64,000 nucleotides of DNA from Capnocytophaga sp. oral taxon 338 str. F0234 (GTDB lineage: Bacteria; Bacteroidota; Bacteroidia; Flavobacteriales; Flavobacteriaceae). The stretch is from contig NZ_GL872413.1 in the NCBI RefSeq assembly GCF_000192225.1, positions 551,678-615,677 of the forward strand, read 5' to 3'. The translations under genes and the position numbers were made by a program. Below, in pieces: positions 16,429 through 25,386 of this stretch (its first letter is position 1; every line of letters begins with the position of its first letter). The notes under the pieces were generated by a model. It was not told the origin of the DNA and ran no database searches. It saw only the letters and a program-made list of their open reading frames with translations.

Positions 16429-16436
16429 CAAAGTTA
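16429..16436 (-). promoter_or_regulatory. TAnnTTTG -7 box for the toxin-antitoxin operon
   Basis: The minus strand reads TAACTTTG, 20 bp before the antitoxin ATG at 16409. Confidence 0.6.
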
Positions 16437-16508
16437 CAAAGAAAAAATTAAATAAAGAAATCAAAATATTATTATTTTTTCAATATTTCTATCCAATCGT
16501 TGAAATGT

Positions 16509-17615
16509 TTATTCTTCCTCTTCCTCCGAGAATTGGCTATCAATCATGTGATCAAATTCTTCTATATAAAAATCTTGAAAGAAAACCTCTCCAAAGTCCT
16601 TGGAGGTGAGCTGTACTTCCCTTTTGGGCTCTTCGTCCCCTCCGCTTAGGTCAATATATCCATAGCGATGGAGTAGGAAATTATTCGCATATTTGTTGTA
16701 CTTGAAGGAAATATAAGCTTCTGCTACAAAATTGTCTCCCTTGAACTCCAAGGTAAAGTACGCTCCTTTGCAGACGATTCGGTGGAGAGGCCAGTCCTTA
16801 TAACAGAAATTAGGGGCTATCAAGAGTCTATATTTGTGCATTTCCTCTCCACTGAGTAGGATTACCACTCTTCGGTGGGCTTCAGCGACTCCTTCCCGTT
16901 CGGCAAAGGAAAAGAGGTAATCTTCCTGTCCATCCTCATTAAGGTCGCAACTGTGGAGCTGCTCTAAGTCATATGCTCCCAAGCTAACGATTCTCTGAGA
17001 TAAGTTATTGGGGTTCTCCACTTGACATACATCTTCATAAGGAGCGATGATTCCCTTCCAATAGCTTATTTGGTTATCCATAAGAGTGGCAGCTTCTTCT
17101 TTCGTAGAGGCGGAGAAAGAAGCGCCTTTGCTCCATACCCCGTCCTTGAGCAAATAGGTTACCTGCTTGAAAGGAACATAGACAGCCCCTTGCTCATCAC
17201 TTGTCTTTTTTCCTTTTTCTCCTGTAAAATATTGGTTGTCAATAGCCGAGATATACACATCAAAATAGCGAGCCAGTTCCTCTGGGGAGAGTTCGTGTAT
17301 TGCTTGGGTAAGATGGTCACTCTCTATCAGATCATTGGAAAAATATTCCAAAATATAGGGATTGAACTCTGCTGTTTTTGGGAGTAGAGAAATATCCACC
17401 TTCCCAAAGACAGGATCTAAATGAGTGGGTATATCTGCTACATTACTATAGAAAAACTCTAATCCAGGATATTCATTGGAGGTATAGGGTACCCTCTTGA
17501 GGAGCTCATAGAGCTTTGCCTCTATCTCTGGGCTGATAGGTTGCTCGGTGATAGGGGATGTTTGCTTGCAGGCAAAAAGCCATAAGGCTAAGAGAATAAG
17601 GGATATTTTTTTCAT
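16509..17615 (-). CDS. Lipoprotein of unknown function
   Basis: From the second ATG (17613-17615) the product is 368 residues, MKKISLILLALWLFACKQT, a standard lipoprotein signal; the ORF can start three codons earlier. I do not recognise a domain. The middle contains DLNEDGQEDYLFSF, which looks like an integrin-alpha/FG-GAP or dockerin-type calcium loop (D-x-N-x-D-G-x-x-D). The C-terminus is very acidic and ends in a run of five Glu. The likely location is periplasmic or outer membrane. It stands alone, 73 bp past the toxin-antitoxin promoter and 127 bp from the Fic gene. Confidence 0.7.
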   Translation of the reverse strand: MKKISLILLALWLFACKQTSPITEQPISPEIEAKLYELLKRVPYTSNEYPGLEFFYSNVADIPTHLDPVFGKVDISLLPKTAEFNPYILEYFSNDLIESDHLTQAIHELSPEELARYFDVYISAIDNQYFTGEKGKKTSDEQGAVYVPFKQVTYLLKDGVWSKGASFSASTKEEAATLMDNQISYWKGIIAPYEDVCQVENPNNLSQRIVSLGAYDLEQLHSCDLNEDGQEDYLFSFAEREGVAEAHRRVVILLSGEEMHKYRLLIAPNFCYKDWPLHRIVCKGAYFTLEFKGDNFVAEAYISFKYNKYANNFLLHRYGYIDLSGGDEEPKREVQLTSKDFGEVFFQDFYIEEFDHMIDSQFSEEEEE

Positions 17616-17751
17616 AAGGGTCATTTTGGTTAATGGTCAGGATCTAGAGGTTTTTTACCTCACTTACATAATCTTACGCTACAACTCAACTACTGACAAG
17701 AATCTTGGTGGTACTTTATCGGTATGCCATACTCCATATCTCTCTTTATTG

Positions 17752-18291
17752 CTAACTCTCATAATAATAGGACTGTTCTATACCTTTGAAAATCACTTCT
17801 TGGTCATTTACTTTATCCGTAAGAACAGGTTGCAGCAGAAAGCGCAATTCCAAATCGTTGATAGGGCTACGCTCCATTGCTTGTAGATAGGCTTCTTTTG
17901 GTATCAATCGCCAATCCACCACCTTTGCTAAGTGCTTTTTCAGTATCATATCCAGCCAAATACGAGTAGAGCGCCCATTTCCTTCCATAAAAGGGTGGGC
18001 TATATTCATCTCCACATATTTAGCTATAATTTCCTCAAAAGTATTTTCAGGCATTTGGTCTATTACAGGCAGGATAGCATGTAGAAACATTGCATTGGCA
18101 AAGCGAAAACCGCCTTTGCTAATATTCAGGTGGCGTATCTTCCCTGCAAAATCATACAAACCCTCAAAAAGATAGTGATGTATCTGGCATAATCCTTTGG
18201 TAGTACCTACTTCTATCTGTTCAATAGCTCCACTCTCAAAAAGCTGATAGGCTTTTTGTAGGCTTTGAGCGTCGATTTCTTGAATATTCAT
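17752..18291 (-). CDS. Fic/DOC-family protein
   Basis: The 179-residue protein has the complete Fic motif [12 protein letters not shown] (His99 to Arg110), with the catalytic His, the metal-binding Glu and the nucleotide-binding Gly-Asn-Gly-Arg. The N-terminal [24 protein letters not shown] segment ([19 protein letters not shown], about 35-53) matches the helix before the beta-hairpin flap. Fic enzymes AMPylate or otherwise modify protein hydroxyls. I see no (S/T)xxxE(G/N) inhibitory motif in this protein, so it would need an external antitoxin or be uninhibited. The gene starts 3 bp after the RhuM gene, suggesting a pair. Confidence 0.9.
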   Translation of the reverse strand: MNIQEIDAQSLQKAYQLFESGAIEQIEVGTTKGLCQIHHYLFEGLYDFAGKIRHLNISKGGFRFANAMFLHAILPVIDQMPENTFEEIIAKYVEMNIAHPFMEGNGRSTRIWLDMILKKHLAKVVDWRLIPKEAYLQAMERSPINDLELRFLLQPVLTDKVNDQEVIFKGIEQSYYYES

Positions 18292-18294
18292 TGG

Positions 18295-19305
18295 CTATTT
18301 TTTCCTTTTACTACTTGCTACTATATGCTTGATATCCTGATCCAATTGCTTAATGCTCTGAAAATGTTCTATCTCTCGTTGATGTTCCTTATAGCGCGTA
18401 TATTCTTGAGTTGCTTTCTCTACGGCTAATTCGTGAGAGATAGTACCTGCATGTTCAAGAATATTCTTCTCATTCATAGTAAGTACTAAGCGGAGTTTCT
18501 GTATCCAGTCTCGCATATACATAGGCTTCTCGGCCAGTGCCTGTGCCTCTGCATAGGCAAGGAACTGTTCTACAATGAGTTTCAGCATAGTAATTTCCTC
18601 TTCATTTAAGTAGTTTTTTCCGATAAGAGCATCGGATTTGGTTACTTTTCCTTCTTTTTCTGTAGAGGTTAGTCCCATCATAGGAAGTTGCGCATTGGCA
18701 CGATAGAAAAGCAATTCAGCAGCTGTCTTACCGCTTACTGCCCAAAGCAACTTGTTTTGTATCTCCTTATAAAATGCTATTGTCATTTTATCCGAAGGGT
18801 TATAGTCAATACTGGTAGCATAAATGTCCTTTATTTGTTGATAAAAGAGCTTTTCTGACAGACGTATTTCACGGATACGCCCTAAGAGTTCTTTAAAGTA
18901 GTTATAAGACGATCCTGTCTTAAACCGCTCATCATTTAGGACAAATCCCTTGATAATATATTCTTTCAGTCGCTGGGTTGCCCAAATACGGAACTGGGTA
19001 CCTTGCTGAGATTTTACTCGATAACCTACAGAAATAATGACATCAAGATTATAATAATCTACTTGGTAAACTTTTCCATCGGTGGCAGTTGTTGCATATT
19101 CTGCAACAACTGATGAGATATCCAACTCTCCCTCTTCGAATACGTTCTTTATATGTCTGGAAATTGTGGACTTATCTCGTCCAAAGAGCATACACATCTG
19201 AGCTTGGGTTAGCCAGACAGTGTCTTGTTCAAAACGAACATCTATTTTGATACTCCCATCTTCAGATTGATAGATGAGCATTTGGTCATTATTGGCATTC
19301 TTCAT
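18295..19305 (-). CDS. RhuM-family protein
   Basis: The 336-residue protein matches the RhuM (virulence protein) family: YQSEDGSIKIDVRFEQDTVWLTQAQM at the N-terminus, then the helix-turn-helix-like LFGRDKSTISRHIKNVFEEG, and VISVGYRVKSQQGTQFRIWA, a very conserved block. The C-terminal half is helical and charged. RhuM was first noted on a Salmonella pathogenicity island; its function is unproven, but genomic linkage to Fic/Doc and restriction genes suggests a toxin-antitoxin or defence role. Here it lies between the M1 aminopeptidase (1-bp TAATG overlap) and Fic (3-bp gap), so all three may be one transcript. Confidence 0.88.
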   Translation of the reverse strand: MKNANNDQMLIYQSEDGSIKIDVRFEQDTVWLTQAQMCMLFGRDKSTISRHIKNVFEEGELDISSVVAEYATTATDGKVYQVDYYNLDVIISVGYRVKSQQGTQFRIWATQRLKEYIIKGFVLNDERFKTGSSYNYFKELLGRIREIRLSEKLFYQQIKDIYATSIDYNPSDKMTIAFYKEIQNKLLWAVSGKTAAELLFYRANAQLPMMGLTSTEKEGKVTKSDALIGKNYLNEEEITMLKLIVEQFLAYAEAQALAEKPMYMRDWIQKLRLVLTMNEKNILEHAGTISHELAVEKATQEYTRYKEHQREIEHFQSIKQLDQDIKHIVASSKRKK

Positions 19306-21779
19306 TACTTTATCTTACTCTTTAGCTCCTCCAGCATTTGGATTTGCTCCTTTATAGCAGCAGTATCAGGGAGTTTTTTCTTTTGATCAATGCCCAAATC
19401 TATGACTTTCCAAAGAGCATGTTTTACTTTTTCGCCATTTTCTTCTTGGGTAAAGTCCTTGAGGGCTTTCTGCATAAGTTCCACCAGCGCCTTATTGTCC
19501 AAGCTCATCGCCCAAAGGTAGGCTTTCTTGAAATCAGTGGCTATCTGGGGATTATCTTCTTCAAGGAAGGGATAATTGACTAAATAAGGCATCAGAGTAG
19601 GGAGATACTGCTGCATCTGGTTATCAGCAATTACTCCCGCTAGACCTGAAAGTTCATCAATATCCAAATCCTTAGGGTTTGCCTTTTCCAAGAAATTCTT
19701 AGCCTGCTTGGGGTTGGTACGGGCTATGGCATTCAGGGCTGCATTTTTTACCGCACCTGAGGGGATGTTCAGGGCTTTTTCATAGAGAGAGGCATAGTGT
19801 TTGTTCTCTTTGGAGCCTGCCAAAAGCCATATAGCTGCCGATTTGGTCAAGTTTTCAGGATCGGAAGTAGCGAGTTTCTTTACCTGAGCCAACTCTTTTC
19901 GGCTAAGCGGATAGTCAGAGAGGCGTTCCAGAGCCGCATTGCGTACCTTGAAATAGGGATCATGGAGGGCAGCCAAGAGGACTTCCTTCCCTTCTGACTC
20001 CCCAAGTGCTGTTATTGCCTGCATACGACTCTTTAGATCTGGGGCATGTTGCACTTGGTAGAGGTATTCTTTAACTGTTTTTGGGTCTTGTTCTTCCATA
20101 AGGATCACCCCTTCAGGGTTGATATTGACTAAATCAGGAGCCTTGCTTATGGGGAAATTAAAAGTATTCTCCCCTCTTGCCTTCACCCATACGGTATGGC
20201 GGGTAGCTTTATTCTCTTGGTAGATATCTATATCCAAAGGGAATTGGAAGTACAGCTTTTCATCCTGTGTTTGGAGAATCCTTACAGAGAGTTGCTTCTT
20301 GTAGGCATCATATTGTTTTTCTACTTTCACCGTAGGGTTTCCATGGGAGAAATACCATTGATTAAAAAACCAGCTTAGGTCTTTTCCGCTTATTTTCTCA
20401 AGAGACAAACGCAGTTGGTGTGCTTCTCCCGTTCCATATTCGTTTGTTTTCAGGTAGTCGGTAATTCCTTGAAAGAAAGCATCATCGCCGAGATAGCGGC
20501 GGAGCATGTGCAGGATGGCTCCTCCTTTGTTATAGGAGACTAGGTCAAACATATCATCACGTACCTCATAGCCGAAGCGTACTAAGTCCTTCACAAAGTC
20601 ATCATCACGATGTTGATACTGAAGGGTATTGTTGCTCAGATGATAGTCAGCAGCGTCCTTGCCATATTTGTGAGCGATCCAGAGGTATTCGCTATAATTG
20701 GCAAAGGACTCATTCACGGTAAGGTTTGCCCAGCTTTCAGTAGTTACCAGATCGCCAAACCAGTGATGTGCCAGTTCATGGGCGATTATTGGCTCCCAAT
20801 AGTTTTGGTCATTCAGTGCATCGGCACCTTGGTAAGCACTCTCGGCATGGCTTACTGCGGTGGTGTTCTCCATAGCACCACTGACAAAGTCACGCACGAT
20901 GATCTGAGCATATTTCGCCCACGGATAGTCATAGCCAAATCGCTCAGAGAAGAAAGTGAGCATCTGGGAGGTATGACCAAAAATTCGCTTGGCAAGGGGT
21001 TCGTATTCTTTCTCCACATAGTATTCCACGGGTACTTTGCCGCGCCAAGGAGTATCCTTAACTATCGTAAACTCACCGGCTGCCATGAAGAAGAGATAAG
21101 GGGCATGGGGCTTGTCCATTACCCAATGGTCAGTGCGTAAGTTGCCTTTCTTCTGGGAGTTTTTCAGCAGTCCATTGGAGAGGGTTACGAAGCTATCGGG
21201 TACGGTCATTTCTATTTCTTGGGTGGTTTTCTGGTTAGGCTTGTCAATGGTGGGGAACCAGCAAGAGGAACTTTCGGACTCCCCTTGCGTCCATATCTGG
21301 CGCATTGGTCCTTCGGGATTGTTCTGAGGATTGATAAAGTAAAGCCCTTTGGTGTCGGTAATAGCAAGGTTTCCCTTTTCAGTTACTTTTTCGGGCTGAG
21401 CGGTATACTTTATATATACGGTATAAGTTTCCCCTTTTTGGTAGGTTTTTGGGAGCTTGATACGGAGTACATCGTTCTTATAGTGATAAGGGAGGGGTTG
21501 TTGCTTGCCCTGCTGATCGAGGGCTACCTTGTGAATAAGCATTGCCTTAGCATCTAGGATAAGGCTATCGGACGGATAGAAGAAGGGGGCTGCAGTGAGC
21601 CATTCTTCTCCGCTTATGGTTTGATTAGCAAAATTGAAATCTACCCTGAGTTTGGTGTGCTTTAGAGCGGTTTTCTTCTCAGGGGTAGCACGGTATAGGC
21701 TTCTGCCAGAAGTATCGGTTTGTGCAAAGAGATAGCCCGTAGTGAGTATACTCAGGACTAATAGGAGTATCTTCTTCAT
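19305..21779 (-). CDS. M1 family aminopeptidase with HEAT-like tail
   Basis: The 824-residue protein has a Sec signal (MKKILLLVLSILTTGYLFAQ), the exopeptidase motif GAMEN at 301-305 and the zinc site HELAHHWFGDLVTTESWAN with the third ligand in NESFAN (His334, His338, Glu357). A beta-sandwich follows, then a C-terminal alpha-solenoid (about 590-780) with HEAT-like repeats such as AITALGESEGKEVLLAAL and PYFKVRNAALERL. It removes N-terminal residues from peptides in the periplasm and complements the M13 and C10 endopeptidases around it. It has its own -7 box. RhuM and Fic are directly downstream. Confidence 0.94.
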   Translation of the reverse strand: MKKILLLVLSILTTGYLFAQTDTSGRSLYRATPEKKTALKHTKLRVDFNFANQTISGEEWLTAAPFFYPSDSLILDAKAMLIHKVALDQQGKQQPLPYHYKNDVLRIKLPKTYQKGETYTVYIKYTAQPEKVTEKGNLAITDTKGLYFINPQNNPEGPMRQIWTQGESESSSCWFPTIDKPNQKTTQEIEMTVPDSFVTLSNGLLKNSQKKGNLRTDHWVMDKPHAPYLFFMAAGEFTIVKDTPWRGKVPVEYYVEKEYEPLAKRIFGHTSQMLTFFSERFGYDYPWAKYAQIIVRDFVSGAMENTTAVSHAESAYQGADALNDQNYWEPIIAHELAHHWFGDLVTTESWANLTVNESFANYSEYLWIAHKYGKDAADYHLSNNTLQYQHRDDDFVKDLVRFGYEVRDDMFDLVSYNKGGAILHMLRRYLGDDAFFQGITDYLKTNEYGTGEAHQLRLSLEKISGKDLSWFFNQWYFSHGNPTVKVEKQYDAYKKQLSVRILQTQDEKLYFQFPLDIDIYQENKATRHTVWVKARGENTFNFPISKAPDLVNINPEGVILMEEQDPKTVKEYLYQVQHAPDLKSRMQAITALGESEGKEVLLAALHDPYFKVRNAALERLSDYPLSRKELAQVKKLATSDPENLTKSAAIWLLAGSKENKHYASLYEKALNIPSGAVKNAALNAIARTNPKQAKNFLEKANPKDLDIDELSGLAGVIADNQMQQYLPTLMPYLVNYPFLEEDNPQIATDFKKAYLWAMSLDNKALVELMQKALKDFTQEENGEKVKHALWKVIDLGIDQKKKLPDTAAIKEQIQMLEELKSKIK

Positions 21780-21797
21780 AAAAGAATATTAAACGCA

Positions 21798-21805
21798 CAA
21801 AGATA
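21798..21805 (-). promoter_or_regulatory. TAnnTTTG -7 box for the M1 aminopeptidase
   Basis: The minus strand reads TATCTTTG, 19 bp before the ATG at 21779, implying a very short leader. Confidence 0.6.
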
Positions 21806-21878
21806 CGATTTTTTAATGATTAATGGTTAATGATTCATGATTAATTACTCAGTTGGTTGTAAAGTTGGAGGGTTAAGT

Positions 21879-21911
21879 AAGCTGGTGCGAACTGCAAGTT
21901 CGTGCCAGCTT
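21879..21911. repeat. Imperfect 15-bp inverted repeat past M13 paralogue 4
   Basis: AAGCTGGTGCGAACT and AGTTCGTGCCAGCTT pair with two mismatches around a GCA loop. It lies 35 bp past the M13 stop. There is no clear T-run, so it is either a weak terminator or a repeat element. Confidence 0.6.
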
Positions 21912-21945
21912 AGGGGAAACTTTTTCACCTTTTATCTATTTTATC

Positions 21946-23979
21946 CTACCAAATTTTCACCCTTTCTGCTGGTTTTTTATAGAGGCGGTCGCCTTCTTTT
22001 ACGTTGAAGGCATTGTACCATTCGTCAATATTCACCAGAGGGGCGTAGGCACGGATAGCCTGTGGGGTGTGAGGATCTGTTTTTACTTGATTAATAAGAT
22101 ATTTTTCCCTTGCCACAGCGCGCCATACAGTAGCCCAAGAGATAAAGAAGCGTTGTTCTTGGGTAAAGCCGCTTATTTTACCTACTTTCCCATGATCCTT
22201 GAGGTAGAGCTGGAGAGCATCGAAGGCGATGTTCACCCCATCAAGGTCGGCGATATTCTCTCCACTGGTGAAGGTGCCGTTCACAAAATGTCCTTTTACA
22301 GGTTCATATTTGTCAAACTGAGCAGCGAGGGCTTGGGTACCTTTTTTGAAATTAGCCTTATCCTCGGGGCTCCACCAGTTTTCGAGGTTTCCGTAGGCAT
22401 CGAACTCAGCCCCACTATCATCAAAGCCATGAGTCATTTCATGACCGATAACGGCGCCAATCCCTCCGAAGTTCACGGCGGGGTCTGCTTCAAAGCTAAA
22501 GAAAGGTTTCTGTAGAATCGCTGCTGGGAAAACAATTTCATTCCCTTGTGGGTTATAGTAGGCATTAACATTCTGTGGGTTCATTCTCCATCGGGATTTA
22601 TCCACGGGTTTGCCTACATCGGCTAAGCTTTTTTGGTATTTCCAGGAGCGCATGTGAGCTATATTCTCAAAATAGGAGGCACGGGAGGCGGGTTCTATCA
22701 CGAGCTTGGAGTAATCCGTCCAAGTATCGGGATAGCCTACTTTTACTCCCATTTTTTCCAATTTCACTAAGGCTTTATCCTTGGTCTGTTGTGACATCCA
22801 AGAGGCTTGTTTGATGTGTGTGGCAAAGCTTTTTTTAAGGTAACCGATAAGCAAAACCATTTCTTCCTTGGCTTTTGGAGGGAAATATTTCTCTACATAC
22901 AGCTTACCGAAAGCCTCTCCTAATAACCCGTTGATAACTCCTAACGCACGTTTGTTCATGGGACGTTGTTCTTTGATTCCCTTAAGGGTGGTGCTATAGA
23001 AGCGGAAGGAGAGGTTATCCAACTCCTCATTAAGGGTATGGGTATTACTGGCAATGAGCTGTATTTTGAGGTAATCCTTAAGCAGCGGCAGATGAGCCAT
23101 ATTAACGAAATTGTCATATTCTTTGTAAAGGCGGATATCCCCTACAATCACTCTATCGGTGGAGACTCCCACGTTCCTTAGATAGAGGGGTAGGTTGAGG
23201 TTCTTCACCAGGGTAGAGAGTTCCTGTAAGGAAAGGGGATTATAGGTAATGTTGGGGTTTCTTCGCTCCTCATTGGTGAACATGAGCTGAGCGATACGGC
23301 TTTCAAAGTCAATGATTTGTTTTGCTTTTTCCTTGGGGTGTTCCTCCTTGATCAGTGAGAAGAGAGCGGTGAGGTACTCCTGATACTTAGATAGGGCTTT
23401 GGCATTGCTTTCGCTTTGTTTTTGGTAGTAATCACGAGCCATTCCTAAGGAGAAGCCACCGAGGTAAATGGCATTCTGCTGGGAGTTTTTCTTATCGGCA
23501 CCGACTCCCCAAGGGCAGATAGGGTTTCCTCCCCGCCAAGTATCCTCTTCAAGATATCGTTGTAGGTCAGCGAGTGATTGTATTTGGCTAATTTGGTCAA
23601 ACTGCTTTTGCAAAGGGGTGAGTCCGTCCGCATTACGGCGATTCCAGTCACGATAGGACTCATATAAGTCTTTAATCTTTTGTCCTTCAGAGCCTATAGG
23701 ATAATTTTTCTTAAGGAGGTTTTCCAATAGGACAAGGCAGTTTTCATCCGTAATTTCACGGAGCATAGCGAAAGAGCCCCAGGAGGTTTTATCCGGAGGA
23801 ATTTGAGCTGTTTTCATCCAAGAGCCATTGACAAAATTGTAAAAATCGTCCTGCGGGCGCACCGAGGTATCCATAGCGGAGAGATCAAGTCCGTGCTCTT
23901 GAGAGCTGTTTTTCTTTTGATTTTGAGAGCCACAAGATGCAAAGAGGGCTACAGAGGCAAGTAAAAAGAATTTTTTCAT
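21946..23979 (-). CDS. M13 family zinc metallopeptidase lipoprotein, paralogue 4
   Basis: The preferred start (23977-23979) gives 677 residues with the lipoprotein signal MKKFFLLASVALFASCGSQ. M13 motifs are HEMTH at about 513, GENIAD at about 573 and VNAYY at about 475. It is the most divergent of the four: ADLDG replaces ADLGG after the third zinc ligand, DAYGNLENWW replaces DADGNLQNWW, and the region before the C-terminus reads WRAVAREKYLINQ where the others have WRTLSTDQYMTNQ or similar. It is separated from the other three by the M1-RhuM-Fic block and the toxin-antitoxin pair. It is monocistronic with its own promoter box. Confidence 0.94.
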   Translation of the reverse strand: MKKFFLLASVALFASCGSQNQKKNSSQEHGLDLSAMDTSVRPQDDFYNFVNGSWMKTAQIPPDKTSWGSFAMLREITDENCLVLLENLLKKNYPIGSEGQKIKDLYESYRDWNRRNADGLTPLQKQFDQISQIQSLADLQRYLEEDTWRGGNPICPWGVGADKKNSQQNAIYLGGFSLGMARDYYQKQSESNAKALSKYQEYLTALFSLIKEEHPKEKAKQIIDFESRIAQLMFTNEERRNPNITYNPLSLQELSTLVKNLNLPLYLRNVGVSTDRVIVGDIRLYKEYDNFVNMAHLPLLKDYLKIQLIASNTHTLNEELDNLSFRFYSTTLKGIKEQRPMNKRALGVINGLLGEAFGKLYVEKYFPPKAKEEMVLLIGYLKKSFATHIKQASWMSQQTKDKALVKLEKMGVKVGYPDTWTDYSKLVIEPASRASYFENIAHMRSWKYQKSLADVGKPVDKSRWRMNPQNVNAYYNPQGNEIVFPAAILQKPFFSFEADPAVNFGGIGAVIGHEMTHGFDDSGAEFDAYGNLENWWSPEDKANFKKGTQALAAQFDKYEPVKGHFVNGTFTSGENIADLDGVNIAFDALQLYLKDHGKVGKISGFTQEQRFFISWATVWRAVAREKYLINQVKTDPHTPQAIRAYAPLVNIDEWYNAFNVKEGDRLYKKPAERVKIW

Positions 23980-23997
23980 TAAAAAATAATTAGTGCA

Positions 23998-24005
23998 CAA
24001 AAATA
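23998..24005 (-). promoter_or_regulatory. TAnnTTTG -7 box for M13 paralogue 4
   Basis: The minus strand reads TATTTTTG, 19 bp before the ATG at 23979. A start at 24000 would leave no leader, so this box decides for the internal start. Confidence 0.65.
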
Positions 24006-24340
24006 CGAATAATAAATGATTTATAGTAAATAATTATGGATTATTTTTTTTCTTTTTCTATGAATTTTAGATTTTTTTGTATCTTTAGAAAGTGTGCTTT
24101 TCTCACCGAGAAAGGATTGTTTTTCCTTGAGTGAAGGCAAAGGCTATCTATCCCTATAGGCGCCCACAATACCTATTTTTTATTCTTATAGAAAGTATAA
24201 GAAAACCAGAACAGAAATATAAAATGAACCTATAAAATTTCAAAACGACCAGAAAAATGAAGTTTCCTAATAATAACTTACTTAATCACTTACTTAAATA
24301 ATTTAACTGTATATTAACTATAAGATCCTGAGAAAATTCT
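24006..24340. other. Intergenic region between divergent genes
   Basis: This AT-rich spacer of about 335 bp has no gene. A small inverted repeat, CTTTTCTC / GAGAAAGG, lies at 24097-24115. Nothing else stands out. Confidence 0.5.
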
Positions 24341-24348
24341 TAATTTTG
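24341..24348 (+). promoter_or_regulatory. TAnnTTTG -7 box
   Basis: TAATTTTG ends 25 bp before the ATG at 24374. Transcription from it would begin at about 24355, after the alternative ATG at 24353, so it decides for the internal start. Confidence 0.65.
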
Positions 24349-24373
24349 CCTATTGAAACTTAAATTAAATTAT

Positions 24374-25294
24374 ATGAAAAAAGTAATTCTAAGCCTTATG
24401 GCAATTGCTGCTTTTGTAGGATGCAGCAAGAGTAATAATGATGAAAGTCCCACAATACCCGAGGGAACCTACCCTAAGGAAATCACTTATAAGGATGGGA
24501 AAGAGAAAAAACTCTCCAAAGAAACCTTTAATATTCAAGATGGAAAGATACTCTCCATAGTTAAAGAATTTTATGGAAGAGATGGGGAAACGGTTGAAAA
24601 GAAAACTGTAAAAACCTTCTCCTATAATGGAGACCTTCCTACAAAGAGTGTTTATGAAGGAGACGGACAAGCTTATACAGAGGAATACGAGTATGAAAGT
24701 GGTAAACTGACTAAAAAGACTGTAACTTATGCAGGAGGAGGCAAGCCTACAGTAACTACTTATTCCTATGAAGGAGACCGCCTTATCAGGGAGGTTTTAG
24801 CAACTCCTATGAAATACTCAAAGGAGGGTCGAGAAGAGGAAGTAACCCAATATAATGAAAAGGATTTTGTTCATAGTGGAGAACGTGTTACTGTTAATGA
24901 AAAGAACTATACTAAGTTCAAGGATGGTAAAGAAAAGTATGTAAATACATTAACGAGTGTATTTACTATCCAAGGAGGAAACCTTATACATAGAAAAACA
25001 GAAAGTACTTCTCTTAAAGAAGAAGGAACATATACTTATGATGATAAGAAGAACCCTACCTTTTCAAATTTGAAAAAAATACTAACTCCCTCCTATTTTA
25101 TGACTTCAGAAGGTTCTCGCAATAATATCCTTACAAAGGAGATTACTTCTAAAGCTGAGAATAAAGAGGAATCTAAGCAGAAGTATATTTATAAGTATAC
25201 CTACAATGATAAGGGGTATCCTACAACCCGAAAAGAATACGAGGTCAAAGGAAGCGTAGAAGAGCATATAATGACTGAAGAGTATACTTATTAA
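24374..25294 (+). CDS. YD-repeat-like surface lipoprotein, paralogue A
   Basis: The 306-residue product starts MKKVILSLMAIAAFVGCSKSNNDES, a lipoprotein signal with an acidic tail after the Cys, the type linked to surface export in Capnocytophaga. The rest consists of beta-hairpin repeats of the type (K/V)-x-Y-x-Y-x-x-(G/D)-x-L-(x)-K: TFSYNGDLPTKS, EYEYESGKLTKKT, TYSYEGDRLIREV, KYTYNDKGYPTTR. These resemble YD/RHS-like repeats and suggest an elongated beta structure. A paralogue with the same layout lies at 43103. Function is unknown. A strong hairpin terminator follows. Confidence 0.8.
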   Translation: MKKVILSLMAIAAFVGCSKSNNDESPTIPEGTYPKEITYKDGKEKKLSKETFNIQDGKILSIVKEFYGRDGETVEKKTVKTFSYNGDLPTKSVYEGDGQAYTEEYEYESGKLTKKTVTYAGGGKPTVTTYSYEGDRLIREVLATPMKYSKEGREEEVTQYNEKDFVHSGERVTVNEKNYTKFKDGKEKYVNTLTSVFTIQGGNLIHRKTESTSLKEEGTYTYDDKKNPTFSNLKKILTPSYFMTSEGSRNNILTKEITSKAENKEESKQKYIYKYTYNDKGYPTTRKEYEVKGSVEEHIMTEEYTY

Positions 25295-25322
25295 AAGAGA
25301 TTGTACAATTAATAGTGAAGGG

Positions 25323-25349
25323 GTGCGAGATTCTTGCAAAATCTCGCAC
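25323..25349 (+). terminator. Rho-independent terminator
   Basis: The 9-bp perfect stem GTGCGAGAT / ATCTCGCAC is followed by TTTTGTTTT, 28 bp past the stop at 25294. Confidence 0.9.
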
Positions 25350-25386
25350 TTTTGTTTTCTAAGGAATAGAGAGGCAATAGGTCAGA

